Assembly (NCBI RefSeq): GCF_003967575.1
Contig: NZ_BIFT01000002.1
Coordinates: forward strand, 1,550,001-1,614,000
DNA from: Dictyobacter alpinus
GTDB lineage: Bacteria; Chloroflexota; Ktedonobacteria; Ktedonobacterales; Ktedonobacteraceae
DNA length: 64,000 nt
Direction: 5' to 3'
Shown here: positions 51,557-60,552 of the stretch, one piece after another
How positions within the stretch are numbered: the first letter of the stretch is position 1
Layout: each line of letters starts with the position of its first letter
The notes under the pieces: model-generated
The model's database searches: none
Told to the model about the DNA's origin: nothing
Seen by the model: only the letters and a program-made list of their open reading frames with translations
Position numbers and translations under genes: made by a program

Positions 51557-52639
51557 ATGAATACAACACCATCACCCGCAGCTATGCCTGCAACGACGAT
51601 CAACGAGAGCCGCTTCTTACGCGCCTGCCGCCGACTCCCTGTGGATGCTACACCCGTCTGGCTTATGCGCCAGGCTGGTCGCTATATGGAAGAATACCGT
51701 GCGTTACGCACTAAACATCCAATTCTAGACATCATCAAAACTCCTGAGCTAGCTGCTGAGGTTACAATGCAACCTATTCGCGCCTATAATCTGGACGCCG
51801 CGATTATTTTTGCCGACATTCTCCCACCATTAGAAGGCATGGGCATCAGCCTCGAATTTGTCAAAGGCGAGGGACCCGTCATCCACAATCCAATTCGTAA
51901 TCGGGCCGATGTGGAAGCCTTACATGTACCAGATCCTCGCGAAAGCTTACCGTTCACGCTAGAAGCAATCAAACTGGCACGTCAGGAACTTGATCCACGT
52001 GGTATTCCCTTGATCGGCTTTAGTGGCGCTCCCTTCACACTGGCCTCCTATGCCATTGAAGGTGGAAGCAGCAAAGCATATCTCCATGCCAAAGGCCTGA
52101 TGATGAGCGATGCCCCCACCTGGCATCTCCTGATGGAAAAATTAAGTGAAGTCGTTGGCCACTACCTATTAGCGCAAGCCCAGGCAGGAGCCCATGCACT
52201 CCAACTCTTTGATAGCTGGGTCGGTGCCTTGAGTCCCGCAGATTATCGCGAATATATCTTGCCACATAGCAAGCATGCCATCGAGATCGCGCGTCAAGGG
52301 AATGTCCCAATCATTCATTTTGGCACCAACACCAGCGGCATGTTAGACCTCATTCAGGAGGCCGGCGGTGATGTGATAGGTGTAGACTGGCATATTGATC
52401 TGGACAGGGCCTGGGACAGCCTTAAACAGGAAACAGCGGTACAGGGCAACCTGGATCCCGTTACCTTGCTCGCCCCCTGGTCAGAAATTGAGAAACGCAC
52501 ACGAGAGATCCTTGACCGGGTCAAAGGACGTCCAGGCCATATCTTCAATCTTGGCCATGGCATCCTTCCAGGCACACCGATAGAAAATGTTCGTCAACTG
52601 GTTGATTTTGTCCATGACTATACAGCCGTTCAGTTATAA
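51557..52639 (+). CDS. hemE: Uroporphyrinogen decarboxylase
   Basis: HemE removes the four acetate carboxylates of uroporphyrinogen III to make coproporphyrinogen III in haem synthesis. This 360-residue copy has all expected motifs: PVWLMRQAGRYMEEYR with both arginines, DAAIIFADILPPLEGMG, GFSGAPFTLASYAIEGG with the catalytic tyrosine, LFDSWVGALSP and FNLGHGILPGTP. Its start is uncertain: ATG 51557 has GGAG 18 nt upstream and ATG 51518 is also in frame. It follows the divergent paralogue. hemG/hemH genes that often follow hemE are absent; a terminator ends the unit. Confidence 0.9.
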   Translation: MNTTPSPAAMPATTINESRFLRACRRLPVDATPVWLMRQAGRYMEEYRALRTKHPILDIIKTPELAAEVTMQPIRAYNLDAAIIFADILPPLEGMGISLEFVKGEGPVIHNPIRNRADVEALHVPDPRESLPFTLEAIKLARQELDPRGIPLIGFSGAPFTLASYAIEGGSSKAYLHAKGLMMSDAPTWHLLMEKLSEVVGHYLLAQAQAGAHALQLFDSWVGALSPADYREYILPHSKHAIEIARQGNVPIIHFGTNTSGMLDLIQEAGGDVIGVDWHIDLDRAWDSLKQETAVQGNLDPVTLLAPWSEIEKRTREILDRVKGRPGHIFNLGHGILPGTPIENVRQLVDFVHDYTAVQL

Positions 52640-52681
52640 GTAGGAAGCAATCTGGCACCATAACCGCGCTCACCTCTTTAG

Positions 52682-52735
52682 ATGGACAAAAGAAGAGACT
52701 TACGAGAATAGTCGTAAGTCTCTTCTTCTGTCCAT
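52682..52735. terminator. Hairpin terminator after hemE
   Basis: Arms of 24 bp (52682-52705 and 52712-52735) with one mismatched pair and a 6-nt loop. Confidence 0.8.
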
Positions 52736-52894
52736 CTATAATTGGTAAAAACTTCTTTAGCATAATTCTTCAACAAACATATTAATGATCAAGAAAAAGG
52801 TATAGCTGTTGTCGGCAGATTATTGTTCTGGTATATTGTGATATATGAGCTTAGCAAGGAAAAAGCTGCGACCTCTTAAAAGGAGATGGGTGCA

Positions 52895-54337
52895 TTGAAA
52901 ATTAGTAGAAAATCAGCAATTATCCTCATAACATCCGTGTTATCACTTGTAGCTATTGTAGTGCTTGCCATTTATTTATGGAATGTCAAATCAACGCCTG
53001 ACGATGTAGCTGGTCATTTATTTGCTACCCCAAAGGCGTCACAACCCGGCAAGCCCGCGTTGGTTAAGCTTGAGCTTGTCACGGACCAGGCCTTTGGTAG
53101 TGAAGATCAATATGTGCCAAATAGCTGGGGTGCCCACAAGGACCGTATTGTGCGGACCGCAAAAGGTGATCTGTTCATGACCTACATCTCCCAGGGTGAT
53201 GGACTCAATGACCGCCAGTGGCATCTGATGCATAAAGCGCCAAATGCAAGCTGGCAAGAGATTCAAGCTGGCAATGCAGGCACCGAGCCCATCAACATTG
53301 TTCTGGGCAAAAATGATAGTATCCATCTCTTCGCATGGCCGCAGACTGCAGGCAAGCTTCAACATTTCTATTCTACCGATAATGGTAAAACGTTTCATAG
53401 TGAATGGATTGCAGGCACATGGCAACAGGGACAGGAACAAGGATATAGCGGTGTCGGTGTCAATGATCGTGGTGATATGGTGATTGTTCAAACAGGAGAG
53501 GACAAACCAGGTAAGTTTCTGTGGGCGTACTTCAGCAGTGTAACCAATAAATGGACCTTCCATCAAAATATACTGGATCTCCGTTATACTTACGCATTCC
53601 TTTTTCCTGGTTATGATAATGATCTCTCGATCGTAGCGACTCGCGATGTACAACGCCACTTACTTAATCTGCCTCAGGGACAAGATGGGAATCCCTGGAT
53701 ATTTAACGAGGTCAAATATTTTCACATCAACGATATCACCCCCAAAGAACCAAAGATTGATCAAGTCCTGGTGAAAGAGGTCAAACCGAAAGACCCAAAT
53801 GATACCAATGATCGCGATCTGACCTATGTTACCGATAGCTATGTAGATACGGCTGGTCGGATGCATATACTCTATTTGAACGAATATGATGGACCACATC
53901 AAGCGATCCTTGAAAATGGCAAAATCATTAAGGATGTGGCTATGCCTAATGTCACTTACGGACAAAAAGTTAGAATAACGCAGGACACACAAGGACACTT
54001 CTATCTCATTTCAATCGATGAGCAGGGGAAGCATCTAAATGTTTATCCAGGCACTCCAGAAGATACAGATGGAACCTCCATCGAGGCACCAACCAGTATA
54101 GACATTTCCCATTTTCCAGGTTGCTCAGATTATGATTTTTGTCACTCACCCACCTTTACCGTTCCACGTAATGGACATGCCTTATCAGATAGTATCGATG
54201 GTGTCTATGGTAATTTCAATAAAGAGGTCTATTTCCGCATCAATCTACGCGGGAACAAAACGGGGGGCGCACAGTCATTTCAGATGCCCAGACTTTTACC
54301 ACTAGCATTATATGATGATGAGAAAAAACACAGCTAG
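52895..54337 (+). CDS. Secreted or membrane-anchored sialidase-like beta-propeller protein (paralogue 1)
   Basis: A 480-residue protein. An N-terminal hydrophobic segment (about 9-30) acts as signal anchor. The rest is beta-rich with an Asp-box-like STDNGKTF, many Trp and Tyr, and a C-terminal pair of cysteines in FPGCSDYDFCHSPTF that may form a disulfide. It is closely related to the gene at 55025: shared blocks include VPNSWGAHK, AGTEPINI, QGYSG and PGCxDxDFCHxPTF. The layout suggests a sialidase- or BNR-type propeller, but I see no catalytic arginine triad. TTG is chosen as start because it lies 9 nt after AGGAG and aligns with the TTG of the paralogue; ATG 52886 is too close. Confidence 0.7.
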   Translation: MKISRKSAIILITSVLSLVAIVVLAIYLWNVKSTPDDVAGHLFATPKASQPGKPALVKLELVTDQAFGSEDQYVPNSWGAHKDRIVRTAKGDLFMTYISQGDGLNDRQWHLMHKAPNASWQEIQAGNAGTEPINIVLGKNDSIHLFAWPQTAGKLQHFYSTDNGKTFHSEWIAGTWQQGQEQGYSGVGVNDRGDMVIVQTGEDKPGKFLWAYFSSVTNKWTFHQNILDLRYTYAFLFPGYDNDLSIVATRDVQRHLLNLPQGQDGNPWIFNEVKYFHINDITPKEPKIDQVLVKEVKPKDPNDTNDRDLTYVTDSYVDTAGRMHILYLNEYDGPHQAILENGKIIKDVAMPNVTYGQKVRITQDTQGHFYLISIDEQGKHLNVYPGTPEDTDGTSIEAPTSIDISHFPGCSDYDFCHSPTFTVPRNGHALSDSIDGVYGNFNKEVYFRINLRGNKTGGAQSFQMPRLLPLALYDDEKKHS

Positions 54338-54759
54338 AAGTTCAAACAGAGTAAAGCACCACGCTCCTGACCAGCCAAAGTGTCAGAATAGAAGTGGTCG
54401 CCTGCTGCGTATGATAAAGCACAGTTAATCTATATACATTAGCTGTGCTTTTTTCTCTCCCCAATTTTTTAATCCACGTATCATCTTATCCTTTTATACT
54501 GTCGGAAGTGCTCGGCTGTAATATACTGCAACTTTCATTGATTAAGTCAAATGTTGCGGATATGTTCTTCCAGATCATAGGACCAATAATAAGCAAATAG
54601 TAATAGCTTACTTAAAAGTAGCGGATCATTCCGTTTATACATTTGAGTCCTATTAGCACTTCCGGATAGTAATACTATTGGCAGCTAAATAATACTACGC
54701 TGTTAGTTCACGAGAATACACTATCCTACTTGCTACAATATACTCAATATGCACACGCC
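54338..54759. other. Intergenic region between the propeller genes
   Basis: Contains the terminator at 54416-54451 and then AT-rich DNA. GGAAGTGC (about 54503) and GCACTTCC (about 54657) are complementary but 150 bp apart. No gene or RNA recognised. Confidence 0.35.
54416..54451 (+). terminator. Intrinsic terminator of propeller gene 1
   Basis: AAAGCACAG (54416-54424) pairs with CTGTGCTTT (54443-54451), followed by further T. Confidence 0.7.
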
Positions 54760-54892
54760 TTGCTCTGCTTCGCGGAGCAAAAATGTTTCTAGTGCCGCTG
54801 CGGAAAATTGGGCGGCTACCGCCCAATTTTCCGCAGCGGCACTAGAAACGTCTGGTTGATGCTTGAGGCATCAATCAGATCTGAATAGTTAC
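54760..54892. repeat. MITE-like palindromic element, family 2 copy 3 (reversed, one end lost)
   Basis: In reversed order relative to 12911: hairpin TTGCTC...GAGCAA (54760-54780), long palindrome with 31-bp perfect arms (54785-54815 and 54819-54849, loop CTA), hairpin TCTGGTTGATGC/GCATCAATCAGA (54851-54879) and terminal repeat CTGAATAGTTAC (54881-54892). The opposite terminal repeat is not recognisable. The palindrome shares the GCGGAAAATTG core with the other copies. Confidence 0.8.
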
Positions 54893-55024
54893 GATAAAAA
54901 AAGTAATAATACGATGTGTAATTTTTTCAGTACCTTGTCTGCTTGCTATGCATCAGGGATATTGCACATTACGATAAATAGATAGATCAGCTCTATAAGA
55001 AAGCTCATAAGGGGGTTTGGGAAT

Positions 55025-56539
55025 TTGAAGAATTCATTGTTTACAAAATTCAAAGGGAGTATAAAAATAACCGGCCGACCCAGAACCATACTCATCTCAC
55101 TGGTGGCAATCATTGTAGTTAGCACATCCATTTTAATCTATGCGCAAAAAACACATTCCCAGGCACAACCAATCACAACACCAACTGCAAATGCTATCCC
55201 TACCCTACCAGGTGTTGGAGTACAATTAAAGCAGCATCCATCTATACCAACGCCGAAGCCCACCCCTAAACCCAAACCAACCTCAAAGCCAACTTCGAAA
55301 CCACAGAATACTTCCGGGCAGTTAACAACTATTCAACCGACAATTCCAGGCATTCCCTCACTGGATAATCTGGATCAAGTCACCGACCAGGCCTTTGGTA
55401 ATGAAGGAGACTATGTTCCTAATAGCTGGGGTGCACATAAATTGCGCATTATCCGCACAACCTCTGGTGACCTGTTCACCGTCTTCATTTCCCAGGGTAA
55501 CGATACACAAAATCGTACCTGGCATCTGATGCATAGAGGACCTAATAGCAGTACCTGGAACGATATCAAACAAGGCAATGCAGGTACCGAGCCCATCAAT
55601 ATTATTCGTGGCATCCATGATGAAATCCATATTTTCACATGGCCTGGCACACAAGAAGAAGCTCACCATATGGTCTCCACAGATCTTGGTCAATCCTTCA
55701 AAGATGAAATCCTGCAAGGACAATGGGCCGATGACCAGGGTTATAGTGGGGCCGCCATAAATCAAAAAGGTGATATCGTCTTCTTTCAGACTGGCGATGA
55801 TGTTCCTGGTGTTTTTTATTGGACTTACTATTCACCAGTCACCAATCAATGGACCTTCCATACCAGCCAGATGGATTATCGCCATACCTATGCCTTCTTT
55901 TTCCCTGGCTACAACAATGATCTCACCATGGTTGCGATGCGTGATGTCAAACGACCAATCCTGAATTTTCCAGATGCATCAGACTTTAACTACATCTTCA
56001 ATGAAATCAAATACTTCTATATCAGTAATGTCAATAATCCTGTGATGCAGCAACTCAAAGTTACCGAGGTTCAGCCGCAAAATAATAATGATGCCGATGT
56101 AACGTATTTAACAGATGCATATATGGATACGCAGGGGCGCACACACATTCTCTATAACAATATGTATGATGGTGTACACCATGTCATCGTCGATCATGGA
56201 GTAATCACAAAAAATGTACGTCAGGATTTTACTGCTCCAAATAAGGTGCGTATCATACAGGATGCGGTCGGCCATTTCTATGTAATCACCATAGATGATC
56301 AAGGTCAGAATATTAATATCTATCCGGGAAGCGCCCAAGATACAGATGGGACCCAACTTACCGCTCCCATTCATCTGGACATATCTAAATTTCCAGGCTG
56401 TACAGATGACGATTTCTGCCACGCACCCACGTTTAATGTGCCACGTGGTGGTGATGCGCTCAGTAATTATCTAGATGGGGTTTATGGAAATCATGGGAAT
56501 GAATACCATTTCCGCATCAATCTGCGCAGTAATGGGTAG
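55025..56539 (+). CDS. Secreted or membrane-anchored sialidase-like beta-propeller protein (paralogue 2)
   Basis: A 504-residue paralogue of the protein at 52895. The N-terminal membrane segment (TILISLVAIIVVSTSILIYA, about 21-40) is followed by a Pro/Lys/Thr-rich linker (TPKPTPKPKPTSKP) of the type that spans a cell wall. The beta-rich domain then repeats the shared blocks VPNSWGAHK, AGTEPINI, DQGYSG, RHTYAFFFPGYNNDL and PGCTDDDFCHAPTF. The linker is missing in paralogue 1, so the two domains probably sit at different distances from the membrane. TTG start behind GGGGG. Function unknown. Confidence 0.7.
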   Translation: MKNSLFTKFKGSIKITGRPRTILISLVAIIVVSTSILIYAQKTHSQAQPITTPTANAIPTLPGVGVQLKQHPSIPTPKPTPKPKPTSKPTSKPQNTSGQLTTIQPTIPGIPSLDNLDQVTDQAFGNEGDYVPNSWGAHKLRIIRTTSGDLFTVFISQGNDTQNRTWHLMHRGPNSSTWNDIKQGNAGTEPINIIRGIHDEIHIFTWPGTQEEAHHMVSTDLGQSFKDEILQGQWADDQGYSGAAINQKGDIVFFQTGDDVPGVFYWTYYSPVTNQWTFHTSQMDYRHTYAFFFPGYNNDLTMVAMRDVKRPILNFPDASDFNYIFNEIKYFYISNVNNPVMQQLKVTEVQPQNNNDADVTYLTDAYMDTQGRTHILYNNMYDGVHHVIVDHGVITKNVRQDFTAPNKVRIIQDAVGHFYVITIDDQGQNINIYPGSAQDTDGTQLTAPIHLDISKFPGCTDDDFCHAPTFNVPRGGDALSNYLDGVYGNHGNEYHFRINLRSNG

Positions 56540-56579
56540 TTAACATCATGCATACATTCTTACGTCTGCGGTGCTCGCG

Positions 56580-56629
56580 TTATTAGAAAGGGATGAGGTG
56601 GCTCGAGCCATCTCATCCCTTTCTAATAA
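56580..56629. terminator. Bidirectional hairpin terminator
   Basis: TTATTAGAAAGGGATGAG (56580-56597) and its perfect complement (56612-56629), with a further GGCTCGAGCC inner stem, between convergent genes. Confidence 0.8.
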
Positions 56630-56633
56630 AAAG

Positions 56634-58073
56634 TTATGGAGTAGGAAGCAGTTGTCGTCGCTCAGACAATACGGTTTGCATCGCTTCAAGAGCAATGTTA
56701 TCCGCTTCAGATGTAATCCAATCCTCGACTTTGGGAGCAGTTTTACAGGGCTTGCAGGGATACATAGCACCATCAGTGAGCACGCGATAGCTAAAGCCTG
56801 GTATCGGTGCCGGTAAGAATAAACGCTGGGTAGTTACTTGAATAAGATTCTGCTCTAAATCAGACCAACGGTTATTGAAAACCAGGTTAGCCAGATGTGT
56901 CGCAATCAGTACATGTAACTGGCGTGTCTCCTTCATACCTTTATCCAGATGACCGGTATCAAAACCCTGATATGGAGCCAGGTACAACTTAAAGTAGAAG
57001 CCACCATTTTTGGTGTCTCTCAGAGGCGAAGCCTGTAAGTTATCCAGCATCTCTTTCACCAATGAGAGATAGGACTGATTATTGGTATAAACCCCTGTTC
57101 GCACCAGGGCCTCAATCTCCTGGCCAATCTCCCCCATACGCGCCTGGGTATCCAGCAATTTATGGTCGCCAAAGCGGGGATCACTAAGGATATAGATGCG
57201 TCCAAACAGATGATATTGCTTATTGTATGCCTGCTGAATCACCACATCAACCCCGTGCTTACCAGCGGTCACCCATTCGGGATGGTGAAAACGCGTTCCG
57301 GCATCCACCAGGGCCAGGCTAGTTTCCAGAGCATGATCAACCCGATAACCATCCTGCAAGCGGATCTTATCACTCCCGGCAGAGCTATCCACACCGCCAT
57401 GTGGCAGGCCCAGTTTAGGATCAAGTAGTTTATACTCGGCGGTTGCCCAACCCTCTAACGTATGATTCCAATAAGCGGTATCATGGCTAAAATCCCGCAT
57501 GCGCAACAGGGTAAAGTAGATCCAGCCTTTATTCTGAACGGTATTGCCCCACTCTTGTTGGGTAGTGGGCAAAAGACGTTTGATATATGCATCCATTGTC
57601 GTATCATCAGGATGGCGAGCTTTATACCAGTAGAGATTTTCTAGTAATCGTAGATCATTCAAACTATCCTTGCGGGTTGAATGACCACGCTGATCGCAAT
57701 GATTGGGTCCACAATTAATCTGATTTACATCACTCTTACGCCAATTGATGAGGACAGTATGATTTTGCTCATCCCAACTATGCGCATTCATATCGTTCAG
57801 TACCTGTAGAACAAGAGCATTAAGATCATTGGTACGCTCACCAGATACCGGTCCGGTGGTTAACGCCTTCTCATGCGAGTCGACGACCTTACCTTCATTA
57901 GGATTGAAGGGAGGCTTGATAAACACGGTAAACATTAATGTGAGTAAAACTACTATTGGAAGAACATAGAGAATAATTGCGGTGGCCCGACGAGCCTTGC
58001 GGGAAGTTCGATAGCGCCGCCATAGAGATGGTTCAGACTCCTTTTGTGGTGGTCGCTCCTGTAATTGATGCAT
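56634..58073 (-). CDS. Membrane-anchored extracytoplasmic protein, possibly alpha/alpha-barrel
   Basis: A 479-residue protein with a basic cytoplasmic N-terminus (RRYRTSRKARR), one membrane helix (about 31-52) and a large extracytoplasmic domain. Repeated helical segments rich in Trp, Tyr and Leu (LRLLENLYWYKARHP, KGWIYFTLLRMRDF, DHALETSLALVDAG, GEIGQEIEALVRTGVY) look like the helical hairpins of (alpha/alpha)6 glycosidases such as GH76 or GH88. I cannot point to the catalytic acid pair of any of them. CGPNHC and CKPCK suggest disulfides. Its neighbours are surface proteins. ATG behind AAGGGA. Confidence 0.6.
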   Translation of the reverse strand: MHQLQERPPQKESEPSLWRRYRTSRKARRATAIILYVLPIVVLLTLMFTVFIKPPFNPNEGKVVDSHEKALTTGPVSGERTNDLNALVLQVLNDMNAHSWDEQNHTVLINWRKSDVNQINCGPNHCDQRGHSTRKDSLNDLRLLENLYWYKARHPDDTTMDAYIKRLLPTTQQEWGNTVQNKGWIYFTLLRMRDFSHDTAYWNHTLEGWATAEYKLLDPKLGLPHGGVDSSAGSDKIRLQDGYRVDHALETSLALVDAGTRFHHPEWVTAGKHGVDVVIQQAYNKQYHLFGRIYILSDPRFGDHKLLDTQARMGEIGQEIEALVRTGVYTNNQSYLSLVKEMLDNLQASPLRDTKNGGFYFKLYLAPYQGFDTGHLDKGMKETRQLHVLIATHLANLVFNNRWSDLEQNLIQVTTQRLFLPAPIPGFSYRVLTDGAMYPCKPCKTAPKVEDWITSEADNIALEAMQTVLSERRQLLPTP

Positions 58074-58448
58074 CTATTTTATCCCTTCTTAGAGCGCATC
58101 TTGCATCACATTGGAGAAAAATGAGAAAAAATTCCTCTCACATTTGCATGGAATCATTCCACCAAACATAGCTAAAATCTGATCCAAAAAACATGCTTAC
58201 GTACAAATACAGTTAAGCTAAAGAATATAATCGTCAAAAATATTAAAAGTTAGAGAGATGCAAAAAAGAAAAAAGTTAAGGGGAACGCCATGCAATTTCA
58301 AGAAGCACGTGTTACAATAAAAGCAAGCAAAGATAGGTTTGCCCATCCCTAAGCACATGGGCCATCTTGTTCAACTGCACGAGCAAGATAGAAGATTCTC
58401 AATGAAGCGATAAGTATGCCAACGCAACTTGCTAGAAAGAGGCATTTA
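58074..58448. other. Divergent upstream region of the alpha/alpha-barrel and thuA genes
   Basis: About 375 bp of AT-rich DNA. CATGGGCCATCTTG (about 58358) could be part of an operator but lacks a clear second half. No gene or RNA recognised. Confidence 0.3.
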
Positions 58449-59168
58449 ATGACAGCAAATATACGTGTCACCATCTGGAATGAATATCGTCACGAGCGAC
58501 GCTCTGAAGAGGTCGCAAAAATATATCCAGAAGGCATTCATGGAACCCTGGCCAAAGTTCTGGCAGACAAGGGCTTCACAGTACGTACAGCCACCCTCGA
58601 TGAGCCGGAACATGGTTTAACAGACGAGGTACTAGAGAATACCGACGTTATGATCTGGTGGGGCCACATGGCCCATGGAGAAGTAAAAGACGAGATCGTC
58701 AACAAAGTCCATCAGCGCGTACTAGATGGGATGGGTCTGGTTGTCTTGCATTCAGGCCATTTTTCAAAGATTTTCAAGAAGTTGCTCGGTACAGATTGTG
58801 ATCTCAAATGGCGTGAGACCAATGATAAAGAGCGCCTCTGGGTTGTTGCACCTAATCATCCAATTACCGAGGGTATTGGCGATTATATTGAAATTGAACA
58901 TGAAGAAATGTATGGCGAGCCCTTTGGTATTCCTGAACCAGAAACCCTGGTCTTTATCAGTTGGTTCACCGGTGGAGAGGTCTTCCGTAGTGGTTGCTGC
59001 TACACACGAGGACAAGGCAAGATCTTTTATTTCCGCCCCGGCCACGAAACACTTCCGACCTACCACAATAAAGAGGTACAGCAAGTTATTGGCAACGCAG
59101 TACGCTGGGCCAATCCTACCGCCGTCCGTAAACTGATTCGTGGTAACACCCCAGCATTGGAAAAATAA
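58449..59168 (+). CDS. thuA: ThuA-family protein (trehalose utilisation-like)
   Basis: A 239-residue class I glutamine-amidotransferase-like fold of the ThuA family. It has the family segments TIWNEYRHERR, YPEGIHGTLAKVLADKG, VMIWWGHMAHGEV, LHSGHFSKIF and GKIFYFRPGHETLPTYHN. ThuA of rhizobia takes part in trehalose or sucrose uptake and oxidation, but its reaction is not settled. The start ATG follows AGAGG; the frame opens 11 codons upstream. The next gene, an aldo/keto reductase, lies 150 bp away on the same strand behind a hairpin; an oxidoreductase neighbour is typical of thuAB-like loci. Confidence 0.85.
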   Translation: MTANIRVTIWNEYRHERRSEEVAKIYPEGIHGTLAKVLADKGFTVRTATLDEPEHGLTDEVLENTDVMIWWGHMAHGEVKDEIVNKVHQRVLDGMGLVVLHSGHFSKIFKKLLGTDCDLKWRETNDKERLWVVAPNHPITEGIGDYIEIEHEEMYGEPFGIPEPETLVFISWFTGGEVFRSGCCYTRGQGKIFYFRPGHETLPTYHNKEVQQVIGNAVRWANPTAVRKLIRGNTPALEK

Positions 59169-59212
59169 CTTTCTCCAAGCCATGCTGGAAAATCTTGATA
59201 CAGTTACGCTTA

Positions 59213-59262
59213 GAGGTAGAAACGTATGTGATCGCGCGTGTAGTCAGACACGTTTCTACCTC
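59213..59262 (+). terminator. Hairpin between thuA and the aldo/keto reductase gene
   Basis: GAGGTAGAAACGT (59213-59225) and ACGTTTCTACCTC (59250-59262) form a perfect 13-bp stem around a 24-nt loop. Confidence 0.6.
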
Positions 59263-59317
59263 GAAAATACCAATGTGTTTTTTATAGAGTCACCTGGACA
59301 AAGGAGAAAGAAAGTTT

Positions 59318-60328
59318 ATGCCTGAACAGGATAGCTATCAGTTTGCAGAGAACCGCTACGATACGATGCAATATCGTCGTACCGGCCGCTCAGGACTTAT
59401 GCTGCCAGCAATTTCACTGGGAGCCTGGGAGACCTTTGGCGGATACCGGGGAGAAGAAATTGCTCGTGAGTGTCTCTATCGCGCTTTTGATCTAGGCATC
59501 ACCCATTTTGATCTCGCCAATAACTATGGACGTCCTCCTGGCAATGCCGAGACGGTGGTCGGCAAAGTACTCAAGGATATGCCACGCGACGAGTTAATTA
59601 TTTCTAGTAAAGCTGGCTATCGGATGTGGCCCGGACCTTATGGTGAGTGGCTCTCGAAAAAATATATCGTTGCCAGCCTGGATCAATCATTAAAGCGCCT
59701 GGGATTAGAATATGTAGATATTTTCTATGCCCATCGTCCGGATCCACAGACACCATTAGAAGAAACAATGGCGGCCCTCGATCTGGTAGTACGTCAGGGT
59801 AAGGCGCTCTATGTCGGCGTCAGTAATTTCCCTGGTGATCAACTGGAGCAAGCTGTCCAGGTCACCAAACAGATGGGACTGACACCGATTACCATCCATC
59901 AGCCACGCTATAATCTGCTGGATCGTGATAAAGAGCATAACCTCTTTGATCATACTGTTCGCAATGGCATTGGCGTGATCACCTTTAGCCCATTGGCACA
60001 GGGTTTCTTAAGTGATAAATATCTTGGCACAAATCTGCCAGAAGACTCACGGGCCGCAGAATGGTGGGGGCGTAAAGCCAATGAGGATGTTGTAACGGGT
60101 GACGAACTGAGTAAGATCAAGCGCCTGAACAAGATCGCCCAGGAACGTGGTCAAACACTGGCCCAGATGGCGTTGGCCTGGAATCTACGCTTGCCGGCCG
60201 TTACCAGCGTTTTGATTGGTGCATCAAAAGTTGCACAAATCGAAGAAAATGTAGCCGCCCTGAACAATCTGGAATTCAGCGAAGAGGAACTTAAAGCCAT
60301 TGACGAAATTGTGCCACGAACCTTCTAG
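59318..60328 (+). CDS. Aldo/keto reductase (YghZ/Kv-beta-like)
   Basis: A 336-residue NADPH-dependent aldo/keto reductase. MQYRRTGRSGLMLPAISLGAW opens the barrel (read in parts); the catalytic Asp-Tyr-Lys-His set is DLANNYGRPPGNAE, ISSKAGY and YAHRPDPQTPLEE, and the NADP-binding end is LIGASKVAQIEENVAAL. It resembles the YghZ/AKR14 branch, which reduces L-glyceraldehyde 3-phosphate and methylglyoxal. ATG behind AGGAG. It may act with the ThuA protein just upstream. Its stop is followed by the double palindrome at 60422. Confidence 0.88.
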   Translation: MPEQDSYQFAENRYDTMQYRRTGRSGLMLPAISLGAWETFGGYRGEEIARECLYRAFDLGITHFDLANNYGRPPGNAETVVGKVLKDMPRDELIISSKAGYRMWPGPYGEWLSKKYIVASLDQSLKRLGLEYVDIFYAHRPDPQTPLEETMAALDLVVRQGKALYVGVSNFPGDQLEQAVQVTKQMGLTPITIHQPRYNLLDRDKEHNLFDHTVRNGIGVITFSPLAQGFLSDKYLGTNLPEDSRAAEWWGRKANEDVVTGDELSKIKRLNKIAQERGQTLAQMALAWNLRLPAVTSVLIGASKVAQIEENVAALNNLEFSEEELKAIDEIVPRTF

Positions 60329-60389
60329 AGAGAGTCACAGGCAATTTCTATAATTACCAATACTGGATTTGGTAAGTTTTCTGGCAGCC

Positions 60390-60552
60390 CTGGGAGCGCA
60401 GGCGCCCCATTCATGTTTTCCTGGTTGGTGCAGAAATGGCGCATTCGCGCCTTTTCTGCACCAACCAATAATTTTTCTTGTGTGGTGCCAAAAGTGCGCA
60501 GCGCACTTTTGGCACCACACAAGATTACTTTTTGAGTGCCGAAGGTGCGAGG
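60390..60552. repeat. Double palindromic element between convergent genes
   Basis: Two long palindromes side by side: 21-bp arms with one mismatch (60422-60442 and 60447-60467) and 23-bp perfect arms with a 1-nt loop (60477-60499 and 60501-60523). A GAGCGCAGGCGCC-type hairpin precedes and GAGTGCCGAAGGTGCGAGG (60534-60552) follows. The second palindrome shares its arm sequence with the leader palindrome at 5379. It may also end transcription from both sides. Confidence 0.82.

Noticed and set aside
50374..52639. Tandem hemE copies as an assembly duplication
   Set aside because: The two genes differ throughout, including in active-site motifs, so they are true old paralogues.
56634..58073. Assignment to glycoside hydrolase family 76
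   Set aside because: The helical pattern fits loosely, but the adjacent catalytic Asp pair of GH76 is not seen.
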